DNA from: Phycomyces blakesleeanus NRRL 1555(-)
Lineage: Eukaryota; Mucoromycota; Mucoromycetes; Mucorales; Phycomycetaceae
Length of the DNA: 64,000 nt
Direction: 5' to 3'
NCBI RefSeq assembly: GCF_001638985.1
Contig: NW_017265149.1
Span: 313,241 to 377,240, forward strand
Part shown: positions 47,094-60,126 of the stretch, in pieces
Position numbering within the stretch: position 1 is the stretch's first letter
How the letters are laid out: the number at the start of each line of letters is the position of its first letter
Position numbers and translations under genes: made by a program
The notes under the pieces: generated by a model
What the model was told of the DNA's origin: nothing
The model's database searches: none
What the model saw: the letters and a program-made list of their open reading frames with translations, nothing else

Positions 47094-47486
47094 ATGCCAA
47101 AGACAAGTGATAGACAGGCTGTACTGAGATCTCTCAAGGATCGAATTCTTGAAAGAATGATTGAACGTCTACTCCTTGGCAAATCTTGTGTGCCGTCAAA
47201 TATAATCCGTGACATGCCTGAGGTTGCCATGTATGCTGCCGTGGAAGAACAAAGATATCTGACCACCAGAACAAAGAGACGCAAGCCCTGCAAAAAGAGA
47301 GCACCAAAGCTACATAACACAGTATCAAATAAAGATAAAGAAAACGAGATGGAGACAATACAGACTACACAAACAACACAGATAATAGAGACAGCAAATA
47401 CACCAAACACAACAGATATAGCACATACAGCAGATACAGCAGTGACAACAGTGACAGCAGTGAAACTAGAAGATCTTAATTCCTAA
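47094..47486 (+). CDS. Hypothetical 130-aa basic protein
   Basis: Single-exon ORF starting MPKTSDRQAVLRSLKDRILE. The first 75 residues are helical and basic (SCVPSNIIRDMPEVAMYAAV, TKRRKPCKKRAPK). The rest is a Thr/Ala-rich tail made of near-repeats (TTQTTQ, TANTPNTTDIAHTADTAVTT) and is compositionally simple. No family is recognised. It lies between a transposase pseudogene and a DNA-binding protein gene, so it could be a transposon-derived fragment, or a small real gene whose promoter contains the TTTAC repeat. Confidence 0.5.
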   Translation: MPKTSDRQAVLRSLKDRILERMIERLLLGKSCVPSNIIRDMPEVAMYAAVEEQRYLTTRTKRRKPCKKRAPKLHNTVSNKDKENEMETIQTTQTTQIIETANTPNTTDIAHTADTAVTTVTAVKLEDLNS

Positions 47487-48224
47487 GTCCCTCCATCCAA
47501 TCCATGAAACCTTCCCTCCTCCAGTAAGAAACGAAACGGCTCTTAAATAAACTGGGCAACGATAGACTCCAATATTCACAACCCAAAAAAAAAGAAGAGA
47601 GACCAAGAAAGACTCATTACTACTATTACTATTACTGTCTCTGTTACTGTTGCTTTTGCTGCTATCGATTATTATTGTTATTATTGATTCGATTCATAGA
47701 GATTATGAGCATTCCCAACTTCCAAAATAAATCTAAACTAGATAGCAGATTGATGGAATCATTCAAATGTTGTCAATTGCTTTAGAGTGTGAGAATGCAT
47801 GGTGATTGTGCGTCTGTAAGTCACATTGAGTAGTCTATTTCTTTAGAATCTGCAATGTTTATTATGGTGAGCATATAAATCATGATATTAATAAGAGTAA
47901 TAATGATAATGATAATTATCACTTTATATATATATATATATTGATATGTTTTGGGGGATTCAGTTGTTTCCTTCAAAACAAAGAAAAAAACAAAAAAATG
48001 AGCTGTCCAATTATAGACCCACAAATATGTGTGCTCAAATTTGATATATTGGTACTCAAAGGGATATTCAAATCATTATTATCAATACATGCCAAAGTGG
48101 TGTAATTTGCAACCCTTTATTATGATAGCTATAGTATATTATAACACTTCTTTTTTCTCATAATCTACAGCCATTCACTCTACTCACAAATATATGTATG
48201 TATTTTATATGTTTGTTTATTTAT
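47487..48224. other. Convergent intergenic region
   Basis: No gene recognised in about 740 bp. It contains ACT/TTACTG repeats near 47620-47660 and TA runs near 47930. It separates the ends of two convergent genes. Confidence 0.45.
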
Positions 48225-49770
48225 TTATTTGAACATTTCCTTAATTTTTTTCAAGATGTTTTCGTTGGACAACCCCAAGTCCTTCAGCATCTCGGCATAG
48301 TTTACTTGAGCCTGAGCTTGCTCACTAATCGCCCTTTTTTCCTCCAAGGCTAGCTGCCTTTCCTGGATCCTCAACTGTTCGCGTCTAAATGCCTCTTCTG
48401 CAGCAAAATGTCTTTCGAATTGAATGTTTCTTGTTTTATCCATTTCCGCGGACTTTTTCAGGATCTCGGAAATGCTGGTATCAACATTTCTGCGGACTCT
48501 CTTGCTGGGTCGATCATTTCTAATAGGAGGTACAGCAGAACGATCTTGCTGTGGCTGCTGTGCTTGTTGCGGTTGTGCTTGTGGTGGCTGTGATTGCTGT
48601 CTCTTTGGAGGCACCTTTAACTGTGTTCCTCCGTTGTTTCCATTGACTTCTTCCTCTTCATCGTCGTCGTCGTCTTCATCGTCGTCTTCTTCATCATCGT
48701 ATGCTTCTGTTTCTACTTCTGCGTCTGCCTCTCTTCCAGTTCCAGCTCCAGTTCCAGTTCCAGTTCCAATCCTGGCTTCATTTCTCAGTTGTCTATCTTC
48801 CTCGTCTTCATCTTCATCTTCTTCTTCATCCTCGCTGTTTTCGGTCTCTGCAGTTCCTCCACGAGATATAGAGTTTTCGACGTTTCTTTCGCCTTGGGAA
48901 GAGGTGGAATCGTCCGATGAAATTGGTGTTTGATCGCTCATGACTGGTTCAAGGCGATGAAAGTACGAAAACTTGGAGTTTACTTTGCCTGTTTTGAGTG
49001 AGTGAGTAAGTGAGTAAGAGGGGAAGAATTATTATTAATATTAATATTTTCAAATGATTGTTTATATGCCCACATACACACATACATATTTAAATACATA
49101 TATATAAAAGTGTGTGCGTGTTTCCACATGTAGTATAAAATACATACAAACAAACAAACAAACAAACAAGCAAACAAAGTAAAGTGTATATAGCTATTCA
49201 ACAAACCTTTCATTATTGCATTGATATCTTCTTCTGAGACACCGTTAGCCTTCATGCCTTCAATAAGACCCTGGCCTGTGGTGTTGAGGAACTGGAGAAC
49301 ATCACGGTACTTTTCCTGCAGGTGTTGTATTTTTGCTCTGATATCACTGTTAAGACGGTGGGTGATTCCATTCTCAGTCATCTTGGCTTTAATTTCTGAG
49401 CACAGGGATTCTTTGGATATTCCCTGAGCTTCACCTCCTCTCCATCTTCCATAGTTTCCCTCTTTACAAAGCCAGGTGACCAGGATTTCTATAGAAGTTG
49501 GACCGCCATTTACGCTGTCTTTATTCCAGTGCTTAATTGATCTGCGTTTGATGTTATCCGAATATACTCCTATATTATGATAACAAACATATAAATAAGG
49601 CGCTGATTTATTATATCTTTATTTTCTTATTCTATACAGCCAAAGAAAATCATGAAAATAAAGAAAAACGATATATAGATAGGTAAAGAAGTGTTGTAGG
49701 CATAGACTTCTTGACAGAGTAACATATAGCTAAGAGAAATATATATATACATACTAGTTTGAGTGCTCAT
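48225..49770 (-). CDS. Trihelix/Myb-SANT-like DNA-binding protein
   Basis: Three exons on the reverse strand, in coding order 49770-49755, 49569-49207 and 48988-48225, giving 380 aa. Exon 1 encodes only MSTQT plus one base. The N-terminal domain (about residues 14-125) reads SIKHWNKDSVNGG, EILVTWLCKEGNYGRW, then RLNSDIRAKIQHLQEKYRDV and TGQGL. These spaced Trp residues and helices resemble the Myb/SANT-like or trihelix domains common in fungal and transposon-derived regulators. The middle (about residues 155-240) is an acidic tract with long Asp/Glu runs around a Gly-Thr repeat. Then come a Gln/Pro-rich patch, a basic RPSKRVRRN stretch and a C-terminal coiled coil (FRREQLRIQERQLALEEKRA). It is likely a nuclear regulator or a domesticated transposon protein. 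Three GGGGGGTTTCA sites lie 0.5-1.1 kb upstream. Confidence 0.75.
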
Positions 49771-49827
49771 TTTTTGTGCGTGTATATATATATATATATA
49801 TGTAGTGAGAATAAAAAAAAAATGTAG

Positions 49828-49858
<31 letters not shown>

Positions 49859-49975
49859 GAAAAAGAAAAAAAAGAAAATAAAAATTAAAAAAAAAAAACT
49901 GAAAGAAATATTAATTTTTTATTTTTTTATTTTTTTAATTTTTTATTTTCTTTCTTTCTTTCTCTCTCTCTTTCT
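49828..49975. repeat. Long A-tract/T-tract palindromic region
   Basis: An A-rich half (AAAGAAAATAAAAATTAAAA) is followed within 40 bases by its near reverse complement (TTTTAATTTTTTATTTTCTT), so about 30 bases on each side can fold back. It lies directly upstream of the reverse-strand DNA-binding protein gene. It may influence transcription or simply be slippage-derived. Confidence 0.6.
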
Positions 49976-51929
49976 GGTATTTAAATTTATAATGGAAATA
50001 TATAATACATATATAAATAAATAAACATTTTGAAACAAATTTGCAATATTCATTTGATTTGATTTGATTTGATTTTATTTATATATACGAATAAATAATA
50101 AATCTATAAATTTAAATTAGATTAGATTGTAATTAACTTAATGCCAGAGTGTGTATTTAATCTGTATTTTTCATGATGGTTTTATTTCTATTTTCTTTTC
50201 TTATTGGGTACAATACACATAGGTAGCTTAGCTTATCTCCCGTATTTATACATATATAACCATATATTAGATATATAGATATATCTATACATTTATATAT
50301 AAAGGCATTGTAAAGGGGGGTTTCAAAAGCTGTCTTTTCTCTTTCTTTTTTCTTTTTTTTATATAATTGGTTATAAACTATAAACACTTACTCACACCCT
50401 CACACACATATAATATAAACAGATTATATATGTATTTATAACATTAAGGGGGGTTTCACAATAATCTTTTTTCTTTAACCTTGAGAAAGATATATATATA
50501 AATATTTATAGGTGAGTGAACGTTGGCTGACATTGATTTCAAATATATAGATACAAGCATATTATAAAAGTAAGAGTTTATTTCTTTAGATTTTAATATG
50601 AATGATAGTGATAGTGATAATTACAGCTATTACTCTTGCCTGATGTCTCTGCTACTTTCCATTTACAGTGCCAAGTATAACGAAAGTATATATAAATTTA
50701 TATAAATGTGTAAGAGAGGGGTTTCCGTTCTTCTTTTTTTTTTCAAGGTTTTTCTTATTGGATATTATTGGTCAATTATTAAATCTCAGTTACTATTAAA
50801 CACAAAAAAAAGTGTTGAGAGAAATGATGAAACCCCCCTTCCTTTCTCTTCTCTTCTCCCTTCTTTATCCCTTCTCTATCTTCACTTCACCCCTTAAAAT
50901 CCACGTCTTTTATATATATATATACCTTTAACTCATTCTCCCTAATGGTTCCCTCCTTCTGTCTATATCTCTCTTTATTCATATTATCCCCTTGAAAGTT
51001 TCAATTCAACTTCTTTACGCATTAAACTTTTGAGTAGAATTAAGAAGCCTACCAGACGATAGCAGTCACAGGCACTTGTCTCATAAGTTATTAATTTTTT
51101 ATTTTTTTTTATTTTTTGGATCTTAAAGCGCAACATATATATGTATGCTAACTAATGTCAAAATAATTATGAGCTCGTTAGAGAAGACGTATTAAGACTG
51201 TCTATCTTGCAAAATTAGTTTTTATAAGAGGATGAATACTATACATAATGTTCGTTTCAAAATAGCCAACTATATATTTCCAAAACATCGTTGGGCAGTG
51301 AATATATAACAAGAACAATGAAAATAATAATAAAAATAAATAAAGCTGAAACTATTGGAAGATTATAAGTATTTATCAATTCCTATGACAGAATCTAGTA
51401 GTCTTCCAATCCGTGTGATATCTTCTTCTTTCCTTCTTTCATATATTGTATCTATTACCAAAAGAAAGGAACAACAGGCAACACGAGCTACAAGTCTGTT
51501 AGTGGTAATAAGAAAACTTATCGCCCAAGACTACCATAGGTGATTTATTATTATTATTAATTTAGATATTTTATTGTTGACAACAGCAGACTTTAAAGCA
51601 CCTTGCTAATATTGACAACATCAGTATATATACTTTGGACATTAATCTTTTAAAGAATAAATGCTATGATTTGTGAGGCCTAGAGTATTGTGCACTTTTA
51701 ATGGCACCGTTACCCGAGGTAGACATCTCTAACCAAATAATCAAATGAATTAATAATCATGGGACCTTTGGGCAATGCGATTCTATGCGCCAAGAACATA
51801 AAGTTATCAAAGCCAGAAAAGTATGAGTGGTGAAGTCAGAGTTTGTGGGTAAGTTGGTTAGCTTGGATAATTGGATAAACGATTGATTTTATTTTATCTT
51901 ATTTTTTGGTGGGGAATAGAAAATCAAAC

Positions 51930-52360
51930 TTTTCTTTAAAAAAAAATTGATCGCAAGTCTTTCCGTAAAGCAATACGACGATCAACGGATCGGATAACGA
52001 TTGGTTATTACAAAAAGTCTTTACCAAAAGAAAACCAACAAAAGCTCATTGAGCTGTCGGAGAGAATTGTGTATAACCTACATGACAATGACCTTTATAA
52101 AAAAAAGTGTTCGTTTCACCCATTTACCTGACTAATTCAGACCTTTTAATCAGAGACAATGCCTGTAAATTTATCAGGTGGTTAAAAATATATAAAAACC
52201 AATAAATCGATGGCCAAACTCAATGTTATTGCTACCTCTTCTGTAGAAATAACAAGGCAATCAAGCAAAATGACATTGATCGAGTAGAACCTATGCGTAC
52301 CAACATCATTTACAAGTTTGACTGCCGTAAAGCACCATTAAAACAGTCAAAACTAGTGTA
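51930..52360 (+). pseudogene. Possible decayed retroelement coding relic
   Basis: Broken forward frames read FRKAIRRSTDRITIGYYKKS, then LIELSERIVYNLHDNDLYKK, and further on CRNNKAIKQNDIDRVEP followed by RTNIIYKFDC. The last block resembles the run-in to a GIY-YIG or post-reverse-transcriptase region of some retroelements. Stops interrupt all frames. This is weak pattern evidence only. Confidence 0.25.
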
Positions 52361-54941
52361 ATTGCTGTCTGTCTCGAAAAAAACAACAACAACGACAAGT
52401 GATTTCCACTCAAAACTGCCACAGAAATAGTGCCCAAGGTAGATGTCATGTTTTCTCTCATAATAGGCCTGGTAACAATGTTAGGCGTACCTATTTTATT
52501 TTTCTGTACCAAACTCTGGAGCGTTTAATGTTAATATCAAAATTCGCCAAGAAACATACACTTTGTCAGGAAGTTCATGTCTGTAATTTTATTATTATTT
52601 AAGAACCCAATCGTATCGCTCCTCAATCTTTACTGGACTGTTTTCTTTCGATAGAATGGAAGTCAGCCTTCTTTAACGAATTATTGGATTTGCTTTTCAT
52701 GAAATTATAACTCGTGTTACGCGAAAATTTAAGATGACTGGGTTGCGTTGACAAGTGTTCGGGCACTTCAACAACAGTAGTAGTAGTAGAAGGATCATAA
52801 TCAATAAAGTTGATAATGGTAGCTTTATGATCTTTTCTCAAGAAGCATTCACGACAAACATGCTTAAAAGCATTGACACAAAAAAAAAGACTATCCAGGC
52901 ACATGCTGTATTGCTTAGCCCATATTTGAGCAGTTTGAATGTAGAATACCCAACTGTTTCGCTGCAGCAGATGAGCTCATATTTTTAAATCTTTAGATCG
53001 AGAAATCTAGCATGACCCTGCACTTTAATTATAAATACCACAAAAAATAAATAGAATAAAATAAAAGAAGAGGCATACATGATAGTCTCAATATTTCTAC
53101 AGCTTTCTTGAGCCAAAAAGTATTCATCATCAAGATTGCATCACCTATTTAAACTCATCAAAAGTATGTTACCGTGTCCTTGACAACAGATTTCTTTTTG
53201 CTTCTTTTTTTTTTTTTTTTAAAAAAAAAAAGGATATTTAATATAGTCAAATAAATATTGAATAATGGTCTGTTCACCTTGAAGCGTAAAATACTGTATA
53301 AGGTTGTGCTCATCAAATGACAAATCTAAAGACAATAGAGAACTCAATATCAATCAATAATAACAATAGTCGCAGTAGTAATAAGTAACCATGTATTTAT
53401 ACCGCATAAAGAAAAACCAGCTAACAAGGATTGGTAGATTATTTGCGTTTTTATTGGAAGTAATATTCGGTCCTAGTTTCGTATGTGTGCCAGCTAGATA
53501 AGATGTATATACCAATGTCTTTAATAATGTGCTTTTGATAGTTTTCCTATTAAACTTTTCTTGAAATTATTTATATAAAACAAGGAAAGAGTTTATTCTA
53601 AAATATGTACTAAAAATAAGATTTATAGTGACACAGGAACTATCATCATCATCGTTATTATCGCCTGTTTTTACACTTTCTTTTCAATTAATTAATTAAT
53701 TAATTAATTATATAGTCTCTCTCTCTATATATATAAATACATCTTTACCTTTCTTTTTTCTTTTGCTTTGATTCTATCTTACTCTACCTTCTTTCCCAGG
53801 CTGCTGCTCCCAACTCGGTTTGTGTTGTGCGCAAACTAGAGCAAGAATTTCTTTATCGTATTCATTCATTCATTCCATCACTCAACATATTTTTTGTCTA
53901 TAGATCCAATGTGTCAAGCCAGTATGCAGAGGCAGATAAAGGCCCTGAACTTTTCGTCCTTAGGTAAGGTATTAATTTAATACTCTTCTATTCAAATAGT
54001 TATGTCTATATAGAGAGACCAGTGATAAGAATGTGCCTCTTATAATTAGAGAATGATGTAAAAGTTTTGACCTGAGGCCTCATTTATCTATATAGGCATT
54101 ATAACTTTGAGCATTTAAATTTATCTTTACTATAGTTGATAACGATAATCGCTATATTTTATGACAACCACTAATCTAAAATTGTTCATGTTACAGGTGT
54201 GTATACATCAGCTTCACTCTAGTATAGGCCTTCATATATACACATAGAAACTAAGTCTGCCCGGATGTAGGTATAAGCCAATAATAATAAAGACACAGCG
54301 AAAATTGAATCAATATTCACATTGTTTGGCTCAAAAAAAAAAGAAAGAAGTAAATAGATCAATTCAAACGAGGGGAAAGGGGGGGTTTCAAGTAATAAAG
54401 AAAAATTCAGACAGATGTATATTATATTATTTAAAAAGAAATCTTTAATAAGTTTGGGCGAATCATTTTATCATATATATATATATAACGTCTTCTTTTT
54501 AATTTTTACTAGCCAAAGTTTAAGAGGCAAAATATAAAGTCTTTTGATGTTGGTAAATTTAATTAAATAAGGTGCCAGCCAGATATGTATATATTATGAT
54601 TATGATTATGATTATTATAGATCTTGTAGAGAAGTTGAATTCTTAGAGTTACAAACTTAATATGTGTTTAGAGTGCTTCTTAATATACAAGTTGATTATG
54701 TATGTGTTTTTACAAAGTTTTCTGTGTACAAAGAAATAACGTACACTTCTTTGCTTTGTTGTGTTGTGCTATGTTGTGCTGTGCGGTTCGGTTTGGTGCT
54801 TTAAAAAATAATAATCAAGATGAATCGCACCAGTCTCTGACAGGAAGACATGAAAGGTATTTGCAGTTTGGACAGATCTAATGTACAAAATAAAATAAAA
54901 TAAAATAAAATAAAATTATACATAATTTAACTCGGGTTAGC

Positions 54942-56732
54942 TTAAAGAAACCTTAACTAGAATATATATATATATATATATATTTCTTTACCTGACTTGG
55001 GTCTGCAGAGGCATAGAACTGACGAATGGTTACTACAAACATCACTACCAGTAGTGCAGCTGCAATGCCACGAAGTACCCATCGTACACCCTTTGTGGTT
55101 GTCGATGCTTTTCTTCTGATAGACACCAGCAGAATACCCATCATAATACCGACCGCAAATCCACCAATGTGGGCAAAGTTGTCCAAGCCGGGTAATAGGC
55201 CCAAAACAAGGGACACGATAATCGAGACAAAAAGGGTCGAAAGTTCACGGCAGATGTCTGGGTTTGTCTTCCAGTTGATGATGATGTCCACAAGTGTGTA
55301 CCCGATCAATCCAAACAGGGCACCCGAGCATCCCATGGAAGCTACAATTTTTTTTATATAAAAAAAAAAGAAAGAAAGAAAGAAAGAAAGAGTACACATA
55401 CAAATATATATGTTTATTTAGTAAACTTGAAACCTATTTCTCTTTCTTTTTCTTTACCTGATTTGCCTTGACTGAGCATAGCACTCAATACAAATCCCCA
55501 GATACCAGAACCCATGTAGAGAAGAACATATCGAGGAAGACCAATCTCACGTTCGATATCGATACCCAGGCGAAGATGAGTGAGCATATTCATCAAAAAA
55601 TGGACGATACCCGCATGGAGAAAGATTGGTAATACAAAGCGGAAAGACTGATCAGGAATGCCACTCTCAAATCCACCAAAGCCACAAAGCTCCTCTAAAG
55701 TACATGTGGCGTCTGTCGATTGATAGCAACCACCAAACACAGTACTAGCCGTATAAGCTGGAAGGGCTCTCATACAAGGTGTAAATCTAGCGCCCACATT
55801 GATTAACACCTAGATTACGATAGTAAAATAATAAGTTAAAAAAAATGATCAATTCATAAATCAAGTCAATTCAAAAGGTGTATCAATAAGTATGTGTGTA
55901 CAAGATCTCTCTCTCTATATATATATTATTATTTTTTTAACTTTCTTTTGAACAGATCAAATAATAATAAAAGTCTTACTGTTGAGCTAGGTCCAATCAT
56001 TGGGTTAAAAGGGCTTGTTTCGATTACACTCGAAGTCAATTGATAGTTTCGTACAAATTCATAAATCAAAGCTCCCAACATTGCCAGAGCCGAGAGCCAA
56101 CTGAACCAAGGTTTTCTGACTGGACCGATCAATAGTCTCAGCCACACGCTGCGATTGTAACCGTGGGGTAAAGGTCGGGCCAGTTGCTGAGGGTGTATGT
56201 AAGGGCCATTTCCTTGAGGTGGTGGTGGTGGATATTGATATTGAGAATATTGGTATGGATATTGTTGTTGGTGTTGGTGTTGCTGATATTGATGTGGCTG
56301 TGGTGACTGATTTGAGTCTAAGCGAGAAAATCCATCCGCGCGAGGCATGTTGTTCATTGCAATCGAGTCTGGTTGTCCTACACTGCGTTTGTGAAGCTCA
56401 TTGCCACCGTCGATTCCATTGCCATTGTCCAGGAGTAGTGCTGTCTGACTATCCTGTGGAGTCTTTTCGCTTGGTCGAGATTCAGGAACCGGTGATCCGA
56501 TCCTGTTTTGACTTGGACTCGAGCTCTCGCTGGCAGAAAAAGGTGTCTGGAATCCGTGATGATTGACAGATGGGCTGGGGCTGGGGTATTGTGATGGCAT
56601 GACTGTTGGTGAGTTTGCTGCAAATTGGACGTGAGGTGAATTATTAGGGTTTACGGCTTGTGCAGCAAGCGCAGGGGATGCCTGAGACCTATTTGGATTA
56701 TCTTGATTATTTGGATTATCGCGACCAAACAT
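54942..56732 (-). CDS. Rhomboid-family intramembrane serine protease
   Basis: Four coding exons on the reverse strand, in coding order 56732-55980, 55809-55458, 55341-54992 and 54956-54942, giving 489 aa. Rhomboids cleave transmembrane substrates within the bilayer. Catalytic motifs are present: HAGIVHFLMNMLTHLRLG, then MGCSGALFG with Ser374, then NFAHIGGFAVG with His426. A long N-terminal cytosolic region (about residues 1-190) is Pro/Ser/Gln-rich with a Q-H-Y repeat zone (YQQHQHQQQYPYQYSQYQY). It leads to a first membrane segment (WFSWLSALAMLGALIYEFV). A Cys-rich lumenal loop (TPCMRALPAYTAS, CTLEELCGFGGF) precedes the core. This layout fits the Golgi/plasma-membrane secretase-type rhomboids (RHBDL/Rbd2-like, with 6+1 helices) rather than the mitochondrial PARL type. 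The last exon is only 15 nt and encodes LRFL and the stop. Confidence 0.93.
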
Positions 56733-58352
56733 TGAATTGATTTATGAATGGAGATATTAAAAAGAATATAAAAAGAGAGAAAAGAAGAAGAAGAAGAAGA
56801 AGAAAAGAGGGGAACCAAGTTCTCTTTTGTATAGGTTATTTCTTACTTTAGTTATTGACTGATTCTACCCGTTCTTTTTCTTGATTTGATTTGGCTTGTA
56901 CTCTGTATTTTGAATTATAGCATTTATACACAAGCCAATTAAATGATAAGCGAGCATACTATTTTTAAACTTCTTTGGAAACACAAAAGGTCTTTATATA
57001 AATATATTATATACTTTTGATGTATTAATGTATGTATGTGTGCCGTGGATTCTATAATATAATTGCCAAGAATATGTATACATGTACTATAAAACAATTA
57101 TAATAACCCATCTCATTTTCTCTATCTCTATATATGTTTTTGCTGATGCCCTTGGCAACCATTTACACTAATATAGTCAAGAAAAAAAAACCCCCAAAAT
57201 TCCATACGCTCAAAGTTAGATATCGGGATTCAGAATGCAGCTTGAGGCTAATAGGAAATCACAAAATATGACAATAAAAAATAACAGAATCAATCAAGAA
57301 AAGGTGTATTCTTTTAATGATCCTTACTTGTTACTTCTTTAATATTCTCCGTAACCAATATTACAACCAAAATACAAAAATTTATACACACACACACACA
57401 CACAAACATATATATATATAGTTCAATTGCTTTATTAGATATGCTAAATATTTATCTGTTCTTTTTTATATTTTCTCTTCATTAACATTCTATTTAAATA
57501 CAAGAAAGCAGCCTATTCTTTCTTTAATAAAGGATGTTGATTTATATGTATGTATGTAAGTAGATGTATAGAATTCTTGGTTTATACAACAGTGAAAAAA
57601 ACAAAAGTGCAGAAATAGTTAGTTACACTTGTACAGAATTTGGTTTATGATTGCCACAAATGATAAATAAACAAAATATATAAATGGTTATAATGACAGA
57701 CTGTGGTGACATTCTCTTATTTTAGCTGTTGTGAACTCAAGGATAGTTTTGGTAGAAAACCGGGTCTAAGCCATCCGTTTCTCTCAATAACTTTTCTCAA
57801 TTGAAATTCAATCTCGGGTATAGCGCATTAACAGCTAGAATTATACCAGGGAAAAATGTGCTCAAAATCCACACATTGAAAATAGCATTTTACTTGTACA
57901 TGTAAAAAGAAAATTATAGAAATCAATGTCGTGTACGAAGAAATCTGATCGCTATTTTAAAATCCCGCAAAAAATATAAAGAGAGAAAGAGAGGCAATTG
58001 TAGTATCTAAAAATAGATGACATCTGGAGAAAATCTTGGCGCTACAAAATAAAGTAAAGAATTCAGCATACAAAATCCAAAATAATATATATATATATAT
58101 AAACAAGAAGAGTTAAAGCTGCTTTTATTATTATTGTTATGAGAAACTGAATTACGGGCTAATTAAAGAAATGCCGTACTACGTATACAGAACGTTTTGT
58201 GTTAAATGGTGCCTGGACAAGATAACTTGAGCAGTAAATTAGTAAAGAAAAATAATAATAACTAACTGTTCTGATGTGCAAAATCTTCTAGTAACCTAGC
58301 AACGATGAAAATAAGAAAAAGAAAGTCAGAACCAAGGTCATTAGAAAAGAAG

Positions 58353-58390
<38 letters not shown>

Positions 58391-60126
58391 AGAAGAAAGG
58401 TCAGATTGTCGACGCACATAAGTTTAATAAATTGATCCTATCTCTGATCTGTCAAAGCGCCACTTCCTGATTTTAGTCATAAATCATATACAATATTCCT
58501 GCAGTGCGAGATTCTCGAACTTTGTTTGACACAAATAGATAAGTCTATAAATGAGAATTTTCCTAGCACAAAAGGAGCATTCCAGAATAATGTGCTTCAT
58601 ATATACAGAATTTGTAACAAGATTATGCTTGTTTTATTTTTATTTTAGATATATATATATATAAAGACTACTTGCATGAAACAAGGCAAATGTTCTTGCT
58701 TCCAAATTTAAAAAGATATTCAACGAAATACATCAATTTTTCCCAAGACTATGATCGTATTCTTCTTACTCTCCTATAATTAAAAAAAAACTCTGGTGTA
58801 TTGATCTGTTTTTTTTGGGGGAAAATTACTAATAATCTTAAATAATATTTTTAACTATTTTTTTTAAGTATTCTTGTGACAGCGTCACAGAATTATTGTG
58901 AGAATTATGCATTTTGTTATTCACATATATAAATAAATATATATATATATTTACCTTTCTCTCTGATATATGGTATGCTTATAATCAAATAAAACTCTAA
59001 TTAATGACAGCCTCTATTTATAGATATGAGTTTTTGCGTGATATAGACAGAAAGATAAATTAGAGTCAATCTTAAAGCTCAAGGTACATTGAAAACATAT
59101 CTCTTTATTACTTATACTTCTATCTCAAATTAGATATGTAAAGAGCAATAGTCCTAGAAAATCTTGGTTTGCTATTATATTGTATCTTATTGATTAATGG
59201 ATTTGATCTGTCAACTGTTACACTCGAGTCACAAAACCAAAAGCCAAAAAAAAATAGCCTTTTTATTGCATGAATGGTCCCCGGTATACAATTGCTTTAG
59301 TTTATTAATTTAAAGAGTTGCTTTCAAAAATATATATATTCAAATATATCATCTCCCACACAAATAGAAACAAGAAAGATCTAATATTAATATAACAGTA
59401 AAAATGCCCATTTTTGCTTTAAGATAATGTATATGTATAAAGATGAAGGGTGTGTAAAGAGTATTTTGGCGAAAATATCGTCGGAAATGACGCGAGTTTT
59501 ACTGTAGTACACAAATCTGATTTTATTTTATATATATATATATATATATATATTGATCTGTCGTGTATACTAAATGGTTTATCAAAAAGTAAATATAAGA
59601 TGGCTTGTTAGTCTGGTTAAATATTGCTGTTTGATGATCTTGATCTACTTGTACTAAAAGAAATAGTAGTAATAATAATAATAAAGGCCTTGAACTCGAT
59701 TTTCTTTTTTTTCTTCGCCATTCATCAAATCAATCTTTGATGAGTCGGTCATATAAAAATACAGCTCTCATTAATATTATTGGCTGTGAATATCAATAAA
59801 CCAAAGTCACAAAAGTGTCTATTTGTCATTGACTGTGGATGAATAGGGGAACAAAAAAAAAGGGTAAAGAAGGTGGGGAGAAAGTCAAAAAAATAAAATA
59901 AAATAAAATGCACAGGCAAAATGACGATTATGAATTTAAATTAATTAATAATGAATATATATATATATAATAAAATTGACGGAACTGATTCGTGCTGACA
60001 AACTTTGGTTGCTACCAATGATGTCACAGAATAAAAAAAATGCATATATAATTGACCATCTATTCCCCTCCTTGTTGACCTCTTAACCCCTTCTTTTTTT
60101 TATTACTTAAAAACAAATCAATCAAT
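56733..60126. other. Gene-poor region, 3.4 kb
   Basis: It lies between divergent starts of the rhomboid gene (56732, reverse) and SOD1 (60127, forward), so both promoters are in it. No gene was recognised. It contains GAA repeats near 56786, CA/TA runs near 57386 and 58350-58390, and many TA microsatellites. Directly upstream of SOD1 is a CT-rich tract (60060-60105), typical of strongly expressed fungal genes. Confidence 0.45.

Larger units (their letters stand above)
49771..54941. other. Gene-poor region, 5.2 kb, with relics
   Basis: No intact gene. It contains an A/T-palindromic tract (49828-49975), four of the GGGGGGTTTCA sites and a possible retroelement-like relic near 51930-52360. A reverse-strand open stretch lies at 52623-52904 (CLDSLFFCVNAFKHVC, EVPEHLSTQPSHLKF) without a family. 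An open but ATG-less stretch reading AAPNSVCVVRKLEQEFLYR lies near 53801-53970 after a splice-like CAG and could be an orphan exon. TAAAA tandem repeats lie near 54890-54915. Confidence 0.4.

Noticed and set aside
48424..48933. 169-aa Ser-rich forward open frame
   Set aside because: It is the shadow of the acidic Asp/Glu tract of the reverse-strand SANT-like gene (GAN/GAR codons read as Ser).
53801..53970. ATG-less open stretch after a CAG acceptor-like site
   Set aside because: It has no start, no partner exon and no family match; kept only as a note in the intergenic entry. An ncRNA was considered, but no snRNA or SRP motif was seen.
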